A DNA stretch of 46,838 bases from Cryomorphaceae bacterium (GTDB lineage Bacteria > Bacteroidota > Bacteroidia > Flavobacteriales_D > SKUL01), in NCBI GenBank assembly GCA_007695365.1, contig REDV01000096.1, positions 1 to 46,838 of the forward strand, read 5' to 3'. Both the position numbers and the translations under genes were made by a program. The stretch's first letter is position 1. Every line of letters starts with the position of its first letter. The notes below the pieces were generated by a model. That model did no database searches. It was not told the origin of the DNA and was given only the letters and a program-made list of their open reading frames with translations. Of the stretch, positions 27,348 through 35,504 are shown piece after piece.

Positions 27348-27584
27348 GCGCTAATTTTCAAGTGCCGACTAAGGTAAAGAATTTAGGTGGTGGGGCGTGA
27401 AGAGGAAGAAAACTGCATAGCCCCCAAATATGAACCGACCGCTCGGTTCATATCCGATAAAGTGAATCATGCTTTTTGCGCTTTCTGTGATGCGCGCAAA
27501 AAGCTGATTTTCTAATCGGGGTTACCCCAACTAATTCAAGTAATTTGCTGCTTAACACTCCTCCTATTGAATAAGTTGGGGTAA
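27348..27584. other. Gene-free region with three clustered perfect dyads
   Basis: Three inverted repeats with 11-bp perfect arms occur within 157 bases. ATATGAACCGA / TCGGTTCATAT lies at 27428-27453 with a CCGC loop. GCTTTTTGCGC / GCGCAAAAAGC lies at 27471-27504. TTACCCCAACT / AGTTGGGGTAA lies at 27522-27532 and 27574-27584. No ORF of interest is present. Confidence 0.6.
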
Positions 27585-27689
27585 ACTTCTCGCCCACTCG
27601 GGGAACAAAACAAAAAGTCCCCGAAGAAATAAGCTTCAGGGACCTCATTGCTGGTGCTATTCGAGATCTTTTGCTCCCCCTCCTGGGCT
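27585..27689. repeat. 105-bp direct repeat, distal copy
   Basis: This is identical base for base to 27743-27847. It contains the last 16 bases of the tRNA-Asn gene sequence at its right end (27674-27689) and the tRNA terminator hairpin, but no complete tRNA. A 53-bp spacer (27690-27742) separates the copies. Confidence 0.9.
27617..27643 (-). terminator. Duplicated tRNA-Asn terminator (distal copy)
   Basis: On the minus strand GTCCCTGAAGC...CTTCGGGGAC forms a hairpin followed by TTTTTG. It is the same as the copy at 27775-27801. Confidence 0.7.
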
Positions 27690-27742
27690 TACCGGCACCG
27701 ACGCCCTAACTCGTCACTCGAAGGGCCTCTGGGCCGGCATAG

Positions 27743-27847
27743 ACTTCTCGCCCACTCGGGGAACAAAACAAAAAGTCCCCGAAGAAATAAGCTTCAGGGA
27801 CCTCATTGCTGGTGCTATTCGAGATCTTTTGCTCCCCCTCCTGGGCT
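27743..27847. repeat. 105-bp direct repeat, tRNA-proximal copy
   Basis: This is the second copy of the repeat at 27585-27689. Its right end is the 3' part of the intact tRNA-Asn gene (27832-27847). Confidence 0.9.
27775..27801 (-). terminator. Rho-independent terminator of tRNA-Asn
   Basis: GTCCC (minus strand, from 27801) pairs with GGGAC across a GAAG/CTTC inner stem, followed by a T-run opposite 27768-27774. It lies 31 bases past the tRNA 3' end. Confidence 0.75.
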
Positions 27848-27905
27848 CGAACCAGGGACCCTCTGATTAACAGTCAGATGCTCTAACCAACTGAGCTAAG
27901 GAGGA
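27832..27905 (-). tRNA. tRNA-Asn (anticodon GTT)
   Basis: The minus-strand sequence starts TCCTCCTTAGCTCAGTTGG. The acceptor stem TCCTCCT pairs with AGGGGGA (one G-U), the D-arm is normal, and the anticodon stem-loop CTGACTGTTAATCAG has GTT in the loop. The T-arm is CCTGGTTCGAGCCCAGG and the discriminator base is G. CCA is not encoded. The last 16 bases are duplicated 158 bp away in the distal direct repeat. Confidence 0.95.
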
Positions 27906-28023
27906 ATAAAATAGTGCTCCGTAGAGCGGGCACAAAAATAAATCTTTGAACGAAACTACACAACATACTTACCCGAAAAAAATAACTAATCGTGCTATGC
28001 GCTTTTCAACCAGCATGAACCGC

Positions 28024-28031
28024 TATCTTTG
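28024..28031 (+). promoter_or_regulatory. TAnnTTTG -7 box for the PfkB kinase gene
   Basis: TATCTTTG lies 16 bases before the ATG at 28048 and inside the longer reading frame from 27946, which argues against the longer start. Confidence 0.55.
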
Positions 28032-28047
28032 CAACAAACAACAGCCC

Positions 28048-28977
28048 ATGAATCTCGTAAGTGTTGGCACTGTAGCCTTCGATTCCATTGAAACGCCATT
28101 CGGCAAACAAGAGCGCGTCATTGGCGGAGCCGCCACCTATATAAGCATCGCCGCATCCTATTACATTCAGCAATCAGGCTTGGTTTCTGTTATTGGTGAC
28201 GATTTTCCGAAGGAGGTACTGCAAGAAATGGAGAAGCGCGGCATCAACCAGGAAGGCCTCCAGGTTAAACAAGGCGAGAAATCCTTCTTCTGGTCGGGCA
28301 AGTACCACTACGACATGAATGCGCGCGATACGCTCGACACCCAGCTCAACGTATTGGCCGATTTTAAGCCGGTGGTGCCTGAATCATACCAGGGCTGCGA
28401 CTTCTTGATGCTTGGCAACCTCGACCCTGCGGTTCAGCTTTCGGTACTTGAGCAACTGCGCGAGCGTCCGCGGCTTGTGGTGCTCGACACCATGAATTTC
28501 TGGATGGACATTGCGCTCGATAAACTGAACGAAGTGCTGAAAAAAGTGGATGTGCTCACCATCAACGACGAAGAGGCGCGCCAACTATCCAATGAATATT
28601 CGCTGGTGAAGGCCGCCCGAAAGATTATGGAAATGGGGCCTCGCTACCTGATTATCAAAAAAGGAGAACACGGTGCGCTACTGTTTCATGAAGACCGCGC
28701 CTTTTTTGCCCCAGCACTCCCGCTCGAAGAGGTTGTGGATCCCACCGGAGCAGGCGATACCTTTGCCGGCGGTTTTATCGGCTACCTCGCCGGAGCGCGA
28801 AACATCTCTTTCGACAATATGAAGCGTGCCATCGTGGTGGGCTCGGCCATGGCGTCCTTTACCTGCGAAAAATTCGGCCCCGAGCGCTTGCTTGAACTGG
28901 ACCGCGAAACCATTGACCGCCGCGTTCAGGAGTTTGTAGATCTCGTTGATTTCGACATCGAGCTGGTAGGCGCCTGA
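28048..28977 (+). CDS. PfkB family carbohydrate / nucleoside kinase
   Basis: This is a ribokinase-fold kinase. From the ATG at 28048 it starts MNLVSVGTVAFDSIETPFG, the normal beginning of the fold. The first signature is GGAATYISIAAS, and the catalytic motif is DPTGAGDTFAGGFIGYLAG with its anion hole and base aspartate. The ATP-side segment LTINDEEARQLS is typical. The length of 309 residues is normal. The substrate is not readable; Bacteroidota homologues are often annotated as adenosine/sugar kinases. The longer frame adds 34 residues and spans the promoter box. A convergent hairpin lies after the stop codon. Confidence 0.85.
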   Translation: MNLVSVGTVAFDSIETPFGKQERVIGGAATYISIAASYYIQQSGLVSVIGDDFPKEVLQEMEKRGINQEGLQVKQGEKSFFWSGKYHYDMNARDTLDTQLNVLADFKPVVPESYQGCDFLMLGNLDPAVQLSVLEQLRERPRLVVLDTMNFWMDIALDKLNEVLKKVDVLTINDEEARQLSNEYSLVKAARKIMEMGPRYLIIKKGEHGALLFHEDRAFFAPALPLEEVVDPTGAGDTFAGGFIGYLAGARNISFDNMKRAIVVGSAMASFTCEKFGPERLLELDRETIDRRVQEFVDLVDFDIELVGA

Positions 28978-29000
28978 CAAACCATACCATGCACCAAAAC

Positions 29001-29033
29001 AGAACAGCCGGCTAACACGCAACCGGCTGCTCT
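29001..29033. terminator. Hairpin between convergent PfkB and pth genes
   Basis: CAGCCGG (29005-29011) pairs with CCGGCTG (29023-29029), extended by AGA/TCT after one mismatch. No strong T-run follows, so intrinsic termination is probable but not certain. A second small hairpin, TGTCCG-TAAA-CGGACA, lies at 29070-29085. Confidence 0.55.
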
Positions 29034-29133
29034 ATGCAAGCTGTGAGCTTTTAAAGGTTTACAATTGAATGTCCGTAAACGGACAGTCCAAAAATCGCGA
29101 ATACGATTTGAAATTCCAAACGCGCAAGGGGTC

Positions 29134-29718
29134 CTATTTGTTGTTAAAGGCCGTCATGGTTTGCGCAAGCCCCAAAGTTCCAAATGCCAGGATTGCATTC
29201 GATGCCTGCTTACATCTCTCAGGCAGTGCGGCTTTTTCATCTTCACTCCACGCACTGAGCACATAATTTACCTGCTGACCACGGCCAAATTCGCTGCCAA
29301 TTCCAAACCTGAGCCGTGCGTATTGCTGGGTGCCCAAAATCTGGTTGATGTTTTTGAGTCCGTTATGGCCCCCGTCGCTACCCTTCCCACGCAGGCGAAT
29401 GGTTCCGAATGGCAGGGCAAGGTCGTCGGTCACCACAAGCAAACGATCGAGCGGAATTTTCTCTTGTTGCATCCAGTAGCTTACGGCCTTTCCGCTCAGG
29501 TTCATATAGGTGGATGGTTTGAGCAGGATGTAAATACGGCCCCGGTGCTTCAAGGTAGCTACATCACCGTATCGCCCCGCGCGGAAGGCTGTTTCGCCTG
29601 TTAAAAAAGAAGTGCCGGACTCCCTCACGAGGGTGTCCAGCACTTTGAATCCAATGTTGTGCCGGGTGTTTTCGTATTCCGGCCCAATATTACCTAAACC
29701 TGCTATCAGGAATTTCAT
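29134..29718 (-). CDS. pth: Peptidyl-tRNA hydrolase
   Basis: This enzyme releases peptides from prematurely dropped peptidyl-tRNA so the tRNA can be reused. From the ATG at 29718 it reads MKFLIAGLGNIGPEYENTRHNIGF, placing Asn10 and catalytic His20 at the classic positions. The catalytic aspartate is in VVTDDLALPFGTIRLR, followed by GSDGGHNGLKNI. The length of 194 residues is normal. An ATG four codons upstream (29730) is possible but gives no family match. It lies 17 bases after rplY, and the two are commonly linked. Confidence 0.93.
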   Translation of the reverse strand: MKFLIAGLGNIGPEYENTRHNIGFKVLDTLVRESGTSFLTGETAFRAGRYGDVATLKHRGRIYILLKPSTYMNLSGKAVSYWMQQEKIPLDRLLVVTDDLALPFGTIRLRGKGSDGGHNGLKNINQILGTQQYARLRFGIGSEFGRGQQVNYVLSAWSEDEKAALPERCKQASNAILAFGTLGLAQTMTAFNNK

Positions 29719-29735
29719 GCAGCAGGGCAACCGTT

Positions 29736-30377
29736 TTATTCGGCAGCGGCCTCAGGTTTGGCTTCCGCGCCTTCGGCAGCAGCAGCTTCTCCTTCACCAC
29801 CTTCCTCTTCGTCCTCATCACCGGTATCCACCGCACCACGTGCAGTTTTAATAGACACCACCACGGCTTCTGGATCGTGTAGCAGAGCAAGCTCACCTAC
29901 GTTCAAATCTTTGACACGGATTTTCTGTCCGATACGAAGTTTGGTAATGTCCAGCTCAATGGCCTCGGGAAACTGAGGCGGAAAACCTTTTACGTTGAGT
30001 TTGCGGAAAAGCACAAACAAACGCCCCCCGTTCCGAACTCCGATAGCAGAGCCGGAAACGCGCAACGGCAGCTGAATCTTTACCTCTTTGTCGTTGAAAA
30101 GCTGGATAAAATCAACGTGGATAATTCTGTCGGTTACAGGGTGAAACTGCACCTCTTTAATCAGGGCGTCGAAAGACGTTCCGTCGATGTCGAGTGCAAT
30201 TCGGTGTACGTTCGGAGTAATTACCAGCTTGCTCATTTGGTTGTAGTCCACGTGAAAGTGAACCTGCTTTTCGCCTCCGTACAGCACACAAGGTACCCTA
30301 TCCTGGTTGCGAAGCGCCTTAGCATCTGTACTCCCTACGCCCTCTCTTGGAGAGCCGCTCAATGATACTTGCTTCAT
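29736..30377 (-). CDS. rplY: 50S ribosomal protein L25 / general stress protein Ctc
   Basis: This is a CTC-type L25 that binds 5S rRNA in the large subunit. The N-terminal L25 domain (LSGSPREGVGSTDAKALRNQ, VPCVLYGG) covers residues ~1-95. The TL5/Ctc C-terminal beta domain (VQIQLPLRVSG-like KIQLPLRVSGSAIGVRNGG, LDITKLRIGQKIRVKDLNV) covers ~100-185. A low-complexity Glu/Ala tail follows. The length of 213 residues is typical of Bacteroidota. It precedes pth and follows prs on the same strand, a common order. Confidence 0.93.
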   Translation of the reverse strand: MKQVSLSGSPREGVGSTDAKALRNQDRVPCVLYGGEKQVHFHVDYNQMSKLVITPNVHRIALDIDGTSFDALIKEVQFHPVTDRIIHVDFIQLFNDKEVKIQLPLRVSGSAIGVRNGGRLFVLFRKLNVKGFPPQFPEAIELDITKLRIGQKIRVKDLNVGELALLHDPEAVVVSIKTARGAVDTGDEDEEEGGEGEAAAAEGAEAKPEAAAE

Positions 30378-30392
30378 TTTATTTGATTTAGA

Positions 30393-31328
30393 TTAAGAAA
30401 TTACAAAGTGTGAACTAATGCTTTCGTACTGAACCACACCGCGAATCACCTCAGCAAACAGCGGTGCCGCGCTCAGTACTTTGATCTTGGGATGCGCATG
30501 TCTGAGCGGAATGGTATCGGTAACAATAAGCTCTGCGAGGTTAGACTGGTCCAGACGTTCGTATGCCGGACCCGATAACACGGGGTGCGTACACATAGCT
30601 CTCACGCTCAACGCGCCCTTATCCAGCATCATATCGGCAGCCTTGGTGAGGGTGCCGGCTGTATCAACGATGTCGTCAACCAACATCACGTGGCGGTCTT
30701 TAACGTCACCTATTACAGTCATGCTATCTACCTGATTGGCAACTTTTCGCTGCTTGTAACAAATAGCCATTTCCAGGTTAAAATGCTTGGCGTATGCGTT
30801 GGCCCTTTTGGTTCCACCGGTGTCGGGGGCCGCCATAATCAGGTTTTCGCGGTCTATGGATTCCAGGTACTTCACAAAAATAGACGAAGCAAATAGGTGG
30901 TCCACCGGAACTTCAAAAAACCCCTGAATCTGGTCAGCGTGGAGGTCCATCGTAACCACCCGGGTAACGCCCGCTGCAGTGAGCAAATTGGCAATCATTT
31001 TTGAACCGATGGCTACGCGAGGTTTGTCTTTTCGGTCCTGACGGGCATATCCAAAGTAAGGAATCACCGCTACAATTCTCCGGGCCGAAGCGCGTTTGGC
31101 AGCATCTATCAGCAGCAACAATTCCAACAGATTGTCGGCCGGAGGCATGGTGCTCTGAATGATGAACACATCCTTACCGCGAATGCTCTCCTCGTATGAC
31201 GGCTGAAATTCGCCGTCGCTGAATTCAGAAACAATCACGTTTCCGAGCTGTACACCAAACTGCGCGGCTATTTGAGAAGCCAAATGTTGCGATGTGCGCC
31301 CTGAGAATATTTTTACTGAATCCAGCAC
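30393..31328 (-). CDS. prs: Ribose-phosphate pyrophosphokinase
   Basis: This enzyme makes PRPP from ribose-5-phosphate and ATP for nucleotide, His and Trp synthesis. Key segments are VKIFSGRTSQHLA at the N-terminus, FSDGEFQPSYEESIRG, PYFGYARQDRK, MDLHADQIQGFF and the PRPP-binding loop LVDDIVDTAGTLTKAA. The GTG at 31328 gives a 311-residue protein with the normal N-terminus. A very good promoter (TTTG-n19-TACATTTG) lies directly upstream. The frame could be extended to 31484, but that would run through the promoter and into the tRNA-Leu gene. Confidence 0.95.
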   Translation of the reverse strand: MLDSVKIFSGRTSQHLASQIAAQFGVQLGNVIVSEFSDGEFQPSYEESIRGKDVFIIQSTMPPADNLLELLLLIDAAKRASARRIVAVIPYFGYARQDRKDKPRVAIGSKMIANLLTAAGVTRVVTMDLHADQIQGFFEVPVDHLFASSIFVKYLESIDRENLIMAAPDTGGTKRANAYAKHFNLEMAICYKQRKVANQVDSMTVIGDVKDRHVMLVDDIVDTAGTLTKAADMMLDKGALSVRAMCTHPVLSGPAYERLDQSNLAELIVTDTIPLRHAHPKIKVLSAAPLFAEVIRGVVQYESISSHFVIS

Positions 31329-31348
31329 GGGTCCTGTTAAGAGGGGTG

Positions 31349-31379
31349 CAAATGTAGGAAATTGGTTTTGCGAAACAAA
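31349..31379 (-). promoter_or_regulatory. Full Bacteroidota promoter for prs (TTTG-n19-TAnnTTTG)
   Basis: On the minus strand TTTG (31379-31376) is separated by 19 bases from TACATTTG (31356-31349). The expected transcript start is near 31342, about 14 bases before the GTG start. This is the best consensus match in the window. Confidence 0.7.
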
Positions 31380-31454
31380 GTAGCATTTCAATGTTTTCGT
31401 GTGGATGTTGTGGCATCCCGAACAAATGAATAAATTTGCAGCCCACTTCACTAT

Positions 31455-31534
31455 GCCTGGGTGGCGGAATTGGTAGACGCGCACGACTCAAACTCGTGTT
31501 CTTCGGAGTGTGGGTTCGATTCCCACCCCAGGTA
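31455..31534 (+). tRNA. tRNA-Leu (anticodon CAA)
   Basis: GCCTGGGTGGCGGAATTGG starts the gene. The acceptor stem GCCTGGG pairs with CCCAGGT (one G-U). The anticodon arm CACGACTCAAACTCGTG has CAA in the loop. A short variable arm (TTCTTCGGA) follows, then the T-arm GTGGGTTCGATTCCCAC, and A73. CCA is not encoded. Confidence 0.95.
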
Positions 31535-31535
31535 C

Positions 31536-31563
31536 AAAGGCCTCCGATAAGGGGCCTTTTTTC
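31536..31563 (+). terminator. Rho-independent terminator after tRNA-Leu
   Basis: AAAGGCC (31536-31542) pairs with GGCCTTT (31553-31559), followed by more T residues. It starts two bases after the tRNA. Confidence 0.8.
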
Positions 31564-31585
31564 GTTTCTTTGAAACACATACAAG

Positions 31586-32035
31586 ATGGAAGAAGGCTTT
31601 GTAAAATACAGCGACTCCGCCAAACAGGAACGCTACGACCGCGCTTACCTGCGTATGGCGAAGCAGTGGGCTACGCTCTCGCATTGCCAGCGCAAACAAG
31701 TAGGCTCGCTCATTGTAAAAGAGGGGATGATTATTTCTGATGGCTACAACGGCACGCCCACCGGTTTCGAAAACGATTGCGAAGATGACAACGGCAATAC
31801 CAAGTGGTACGTGCTGCACGCCGAAGCCAATGCCATCACCAAGGTTGCACGCTCAACCAACGACGCACGCAATGCAACACTATACCTTACGTTATCTCCC
31901 TGCAAGGAATGCAGCAAATTGATTCATCAGATTGGCATCAAGCGATTGGTTTTCATAGAGAGGTACAAAGACGATGCAGGTCTCAACTTTCTGCGTCAGG
32001 CCGGTGTTGAAGTAGTGCAAATACAAAACCCCTGA
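31586..32035 (+). CDS. Deoxycytidylate deaminase (ComEB / dCMP deaminase family)
   Basis: This zinc enzyme deaminates dCMP to dUMP for thymidylate synthesis. The zinc and catalytic motif is HAEANAI (His-Ala-Glu), with the second motif SPCKECSKLI providing the two cysteines. The QVGSLIVKEGMIISDGYNGTPTGFEN segment is typical. The length of 149 residues is normal. It lies eight bases before the S41 protease gene, so the two are likely co-transcribed. Confidence 0.9.
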   Translation: MEEGFVKYSDSAKQERYDRAYLRMAKQWATLSHCQRKQVGSLIVKEGMIISDGYNGTPTGFENDCEDDNGNTKWYVLHAEANAITKVARSTNDARNATLYLTLSPCKECSKLIHQIGIKRLVFIERYKDDAGLNFLRQAGVEVVQIQNP

Positions 32036-32043
32036 AAAGGAGG

Positions 32044-33660
32044 ATGAAAAAAACCTGGATTTTACTCCCCTTACTACTGGCCATCGCGCTAAGCGCCGGA
32101 ATATACATCGGTGCAGATATGTCGCGCTTTGGTGCCGAAGCGCCTGCATTCACCCGAATGGTGAACCACAGCAGCAACAAAATCACGCAGATTATCAACT
32201 TTATTGAGCGGCACTACGTGGATACAGTGGATAAAGCCGGACTGATTGATTTCAGTATCCAGGAAATGTTGCAGCACCTCGACCCACATTCGTACTACAT
32301 TTCAGCGCGCGAGCTTCGTCAATACACTGAACCGCTGGAAGGTAACTTCGACGGAATTGGCGTAGAATTTACCATTCAAAACGACACGGTTTTTGTAGTT
32401 ACGCCGTTGGAAGGTGGCCCCTCTGAAGCCCTGGGCATACGTTCGGGCGACCGCATCGTTACCGTGGACGGCGAAAACATTGCCGGCATCGGCGTTACCA
32501 ACCGCGATGTGATGACCACCCTGCGCGGCGAAAGCGGCACCCGGGTTCACATTCAAATTAAACGCCGGGGAACTCCCGGTTTGCTGGACTTTACCATCAC
32601 CCGCGGCAAGATTCCTATATACAGCGTGGCAGTGTCGTATATGCTGGATGATGCCACTGGCTACATTCGTGTTACGCGTTTTGCCAAAACCACGCATCAG
32701 GAATTTATGGAAGGAGTTGCGAAACTCAAAATGAGCGGAATGGAGCAACTTATCATCGACCTGCGCGGAAATGGTGGCGGCTACCTGAACACCGCCATCG
32801 CAATGTGCGAAGAACTGCTTCCGGCCAAAGAGCTGATTGTGTACACCGAAGGTCGTGCGCAGCCACGCAAAACCTATGAAACCCGCCGCAGCGGAAGTCT
32901 TACAAATTTGCCCATTGTGGTAATGATTGATCAAGGCTCGGCATCGGCCAGTGAAATTTTGGCGGGAGCAGTGCAGGACAATGATCGCGGTTTAATTGTA
33001 GGTCGCCGCTCGTTCGGAAAAGGACTGGTGCAGGAGCACTACGAGTTTCCGGATAGTTCAGCGATTCGCCTTACAGTGGCCCGCTACTACACCCCATCGG
33101 GCAGGAGCATTCAGCGTCCCTACGGAAACGGAATTGATTACGAAGCAGATATATACTCAAGATATGAAACCGGTGAACTATACGATTCAACCAAAATCAA
33201 CTACCCCGATTCGCTGGTGTATCTTACGCGTGCAGGCCGAAGGGTATTTGGCGGCGGTGGTATTGTGCCTGATTTGTACGTGGCCATTGACACGGTGGGA
33301 GCATCGGATTATTTTACGGAGTTGAGTTATCGCGGAATCCTCAACGACTTTGCCTTTGAGTACGCTGATAGCCATCGCGACAGACTACTGGCTGCGGGTT
33401 CGGTGGAGGAGTTTGTGAAAAGCTTTGTGGTGAATCCGCGAATGCTGCAAGACCTCTATCACTTTGCCGATGGTCGTGGACTAAAAGCCGACCCCACGGA
33501 TATTCACATTTCTGAATCGTACATTGCCCTTCGGCTCAAGGCCCTGATTGCCCGTAATATCTGGGGTAACGACGGGTATTATCCCATTATTGCAGAAGAC
33601 GACCGCATGTTGCAGGTGGCGCGGGGAGCTTTCGAGAAAGGAAAAACTATTCTACCGTAA
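32044..33660 (+). CDS. S41 family C-terminal processing peptidase
   Basis: This is an exported or membrane-anchored protease of the CtpA/Prc family. The N-terminal helix is TWILLPLLLAIALSAGIYIG. A helical segment with EMLQHLDPHSYYISARE follows, then a PDZ domain (~residues 95-180, GIGVEFTIQNDTVFVV, LGIRSGDRIVTVDGE). The catalytic core has the nucleophile in DQGSASASEILAGAVQD and the lysine in RRSFGKGLVQE. A C-terminal domain of ~150 residues completes 538 residues. The GGAGG sequence touches the ATG with no spacer, an odd distance for a ribosome-binding site. The gene's 3' end overlaps convergent glmS by 14 bases. Confidence 0.92.
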   Translation: MKKTWILLPLLLAIALSAGIYIGADMSRFGAEAPAFTRMVNHSSNKITQIINFIERHYVDTVDKAGLIDFSIQEMLQHLDPHSYYISARELRQYTEPLEGNFDGIGVEFTIQNDTVFVVTPLEGGPSEALGIRSGDRIVTVDGENIAGIGVTNRDVMTTLRGESGTRVHIQIKRRGTPGLLDFTITRGKIPIYSVAVSYMLDDATGYIRVTRFAKTTHQEFMEGVAKLKMSGMEQLIIDLRGNGGGYLNTAIAMCEELLPAKELIVYTEGRAQPRKTYETRRSGSLTNLPIVVMIDQGSASASEILAGAVQDNDRGLIVGRRSFGKGLVQEHYEFPDSSAIRLTVARYYTPSGRSIQRPYGNGIDYEADIYSRYETGELYDSTKINYPDSLVYLTRAGRRVFGGGGIVPDLYVAIDTVGASDYFTELSYRGILNDFAFEYADSHRDRLLAAGSVEEFVKSFVVNPRMLQDLYHFADGRGLKADPTDIHISESYIALRLKALIARNIWGNDGYYPIIAEDDRMLQVARGAFEKGKTILP

Positions 33661-35497
33661 CCGACTTGGCCAGGTTTCTGGGCTGATCAACGTTACAACC
33701 CCGCATCACAGCAACGTGGTACGAAAGCAGTTGCAAAGGAATCACCGAAATCAGACCCATCAATACCTCGTCCACTTCCGGAATTTCGATGGTGTGGTCG
33801 GCAAGGGCTTTCACTTGTTCATCTCCCTCGGTTACAATGGCAATCACTTTGCCTTTTCGCGCCTTTACTTCCTGCACGTTGCTCACAATTTTGTCGTACG
33901 ACGCACCTTGAGTGGCAATCACTACCACGGGCATATTCTCGTCAATCAGCGCAATGGGGCCGTGTTTCATTTCGGCGGCGGGATAACCCTCGGCGTGGAT
34001 GTACGAAATCTCCTTCAACTTGAGCGCGCCCTCCAGGGCCACCGGAAAGTTAATTCCACGACCTAGATAGAGGGCATTGGTGGCATTCTTGTAATAGTCG
34101 GCGATGTATTGAATCTGGTCATCCAGTTGAAGCACTTTCTCAATCTTCTCAGGGATGGCGTCCAGCTCAATCAGCAAACGCTGAAAACGTGAATGGGGAA
34201 TGGTTCCTTTACCCTGCGCAACCGACAAAGCCATCAGCGTAAGCACAGTAACCTGTGCGGTAAAGGCTTTGGTAGAGGCCACACCAATCTCCGGCCCTGC
34301 GTGCGTATAGGAGCCCGCGTGAGTTGTGCGCGGAATGGTAGAGCCAATAACGTTGCAAATACCAATAATGGTAGCTCCGCGTTGTTTGGCCATTTCAATC
34401 GCGGCCAAAGTATCGGCGGTTTCTCCCGATTGCGAAATGGCAATCACCACATCATCTTCCGAAATAATCGGGTTTCGGTAGCGAAACTCAGAGGCGTATT
34501 CCACCTCAACCGGAATGCGCGCAAGGTCTTCGAACAGGTACTCCCCTACCAAGCCGGCGTGCCATGATGTACCGCAAGCCACAATGATGATGCGCTTGGC
34601 CTGAAAAAGCCTTTGCTCATACTCGCGTATTCCGCCGAGAGCCACTATTCCTTTGTTTACATTCAGTCTGCCACGCATACTGTCGCGCACGGAGCGGGGC
34701 TGCTCGTAGATTTCCTTCAGCATAAAATGCTCGTAACCGCCTTTTTCCAGGGCTTCGAGCTGCATTTCCAACTCCTGAATGTAGGGGGTTTTCTCCTGGT
34801 TTTTGATGTTCCGCAATTGCAGCCCTGTCTCGCGATCAACAATGGCAATTTCTTCATCTTCGAGGTACACTACATTTTTGGTGTGCTCAATAATCGGTGT
34901 AGCATCGGAGGCAATGAAATACTCTCCTTGCTGCTTACCAATACCTATTACCAGCGGGCTTCCTTTCTTGGCGGCGATGAGTTGATCGGGGTTCTCGCGC
35001 GACATGACTACAATGGCATAGGCTCCCACCACTTCATTGAGTGCTTTGCGCACGGCCTCAAACAAGGAAATGTCCTTCTCGTTTCGCTTAATGTCGTCCA
35101 CGAGGTGAATCAATACCTCGGTGTCGGTGTCGCTCTGAAACACATGGCCTCGCTGGATGAGCCCCTTCTTGAGGGTGTCAAAATTTTCGATGATTCCATT
35201 GTGGATAATCACCATTTCATTGTTAGCCGTGGCATGCGGGTGCGCGTTCTCGTCGTTGGGCGGTCCATGGGTAGCCCAACGTGTATGACCAATTCCAATG
35301 TTTCCGATGAGCGGATTTTCATCCACCCGATGTTGCAGATTGCTGACCTTGCCTTTGCATTTTACCAGATGGATCTGCTCGCTGTCGTGAACGGCAATAC
35401 CGGCGCTGTCGTAACCCCGGTACTCTAGACGTTGAAGGCCTTTCAGCAGAATCGGAGCTGCCTTCTGTTCACCAATATATCCTACAATTCCGCACAT
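33647..35497 (-). CDS. glmS: Glutamine-fructose-6-phosphate aminotransferase (isomerizing)
   Basis: This enzyme makes glucosamine-6-phosphate from fructose-6-phosphate and glutamine, the first step to cell-wall and LPS amino sugars. The N-terminal glutaminase domain starts MCGIVGYIG with Cys as the mature nucleophile, followed by RLEYRGYDSAGIA and HTRWATHG. Two SIS sugar-isomerase domains follow (ACGTSWHAG, ISQSGETADTLAA, EIGVASTKAFTAQ), ending PRNLAKSVTVE. The length of 616 residues is normal. No glmS ribozyme or riboswitch is evident, since only seven bases separate it from the DUF4270 gene upstream. Confidence 0.96.
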   Translation of the reverse strand: MCGIVGYIGEQKAAPILLKGLQRLEYRGYDSAGIAVHDSEQIHLVKCKGKVSNLQHRVDENPLIGNIGIGHTRWATHGPPNDENAHPHATANNEMVIIHNGIIENFDTLKKGLIQRGHVFQSDTDTEVLIHLVDDIKRNEKDISLFEAVRKALNEVVGAYAIVVMSRENPDQLIAAKKGSPLVIGIGKQQGEYFIASDATPIIEHTKNVVYLEDEEIAIVDRETGLQLRNIKNQEKTPYIQELEMQLEALEKGGYEHFMLKEIYEQPRSVRDSMRGRLNVNKGIVALGGIREYEQRLFQAKRIIIVACGTSWHAGLVGEYLFEDLARIPVEVEYASEFRYRNPIISEDDVVIAISQSGETADTLAAIEMAKQRGATIIGICNVIGSTIPRTTHAGSYTHAGPEIGVASTKAFTAQVTVLTLMALSVAQGKGTIPHSRFQRLLIELDAIPEKIEKVLQLDDQIQYIADYYKNATNALYLGRGINFPVALEGALKLKEISYIHAEGYPAAEMKHGPIALIDENMPVVVIATQGASYDKIVSNVQEVKARKGKVIAIVTEGDEQVKALADHTIEIPEVDEVLMGLISVIPLQLLSYHVAVMRGCNVDQPRNLAKSVTVE

Positions 35498-35504
35498 AAA
35501 TCAG

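Noticed and set aside
34613-35428. 271-codon plus-strand ORF inside glmS
   Set aside because: It lies fully antisense to glmS and its translation shows no family motifs.
35498-35504. glmS ribozyme or riboswitch upstream of glmS
   Set aside because: Only seven bases separate glmS from the preceding gene, leaving no room for such an element.
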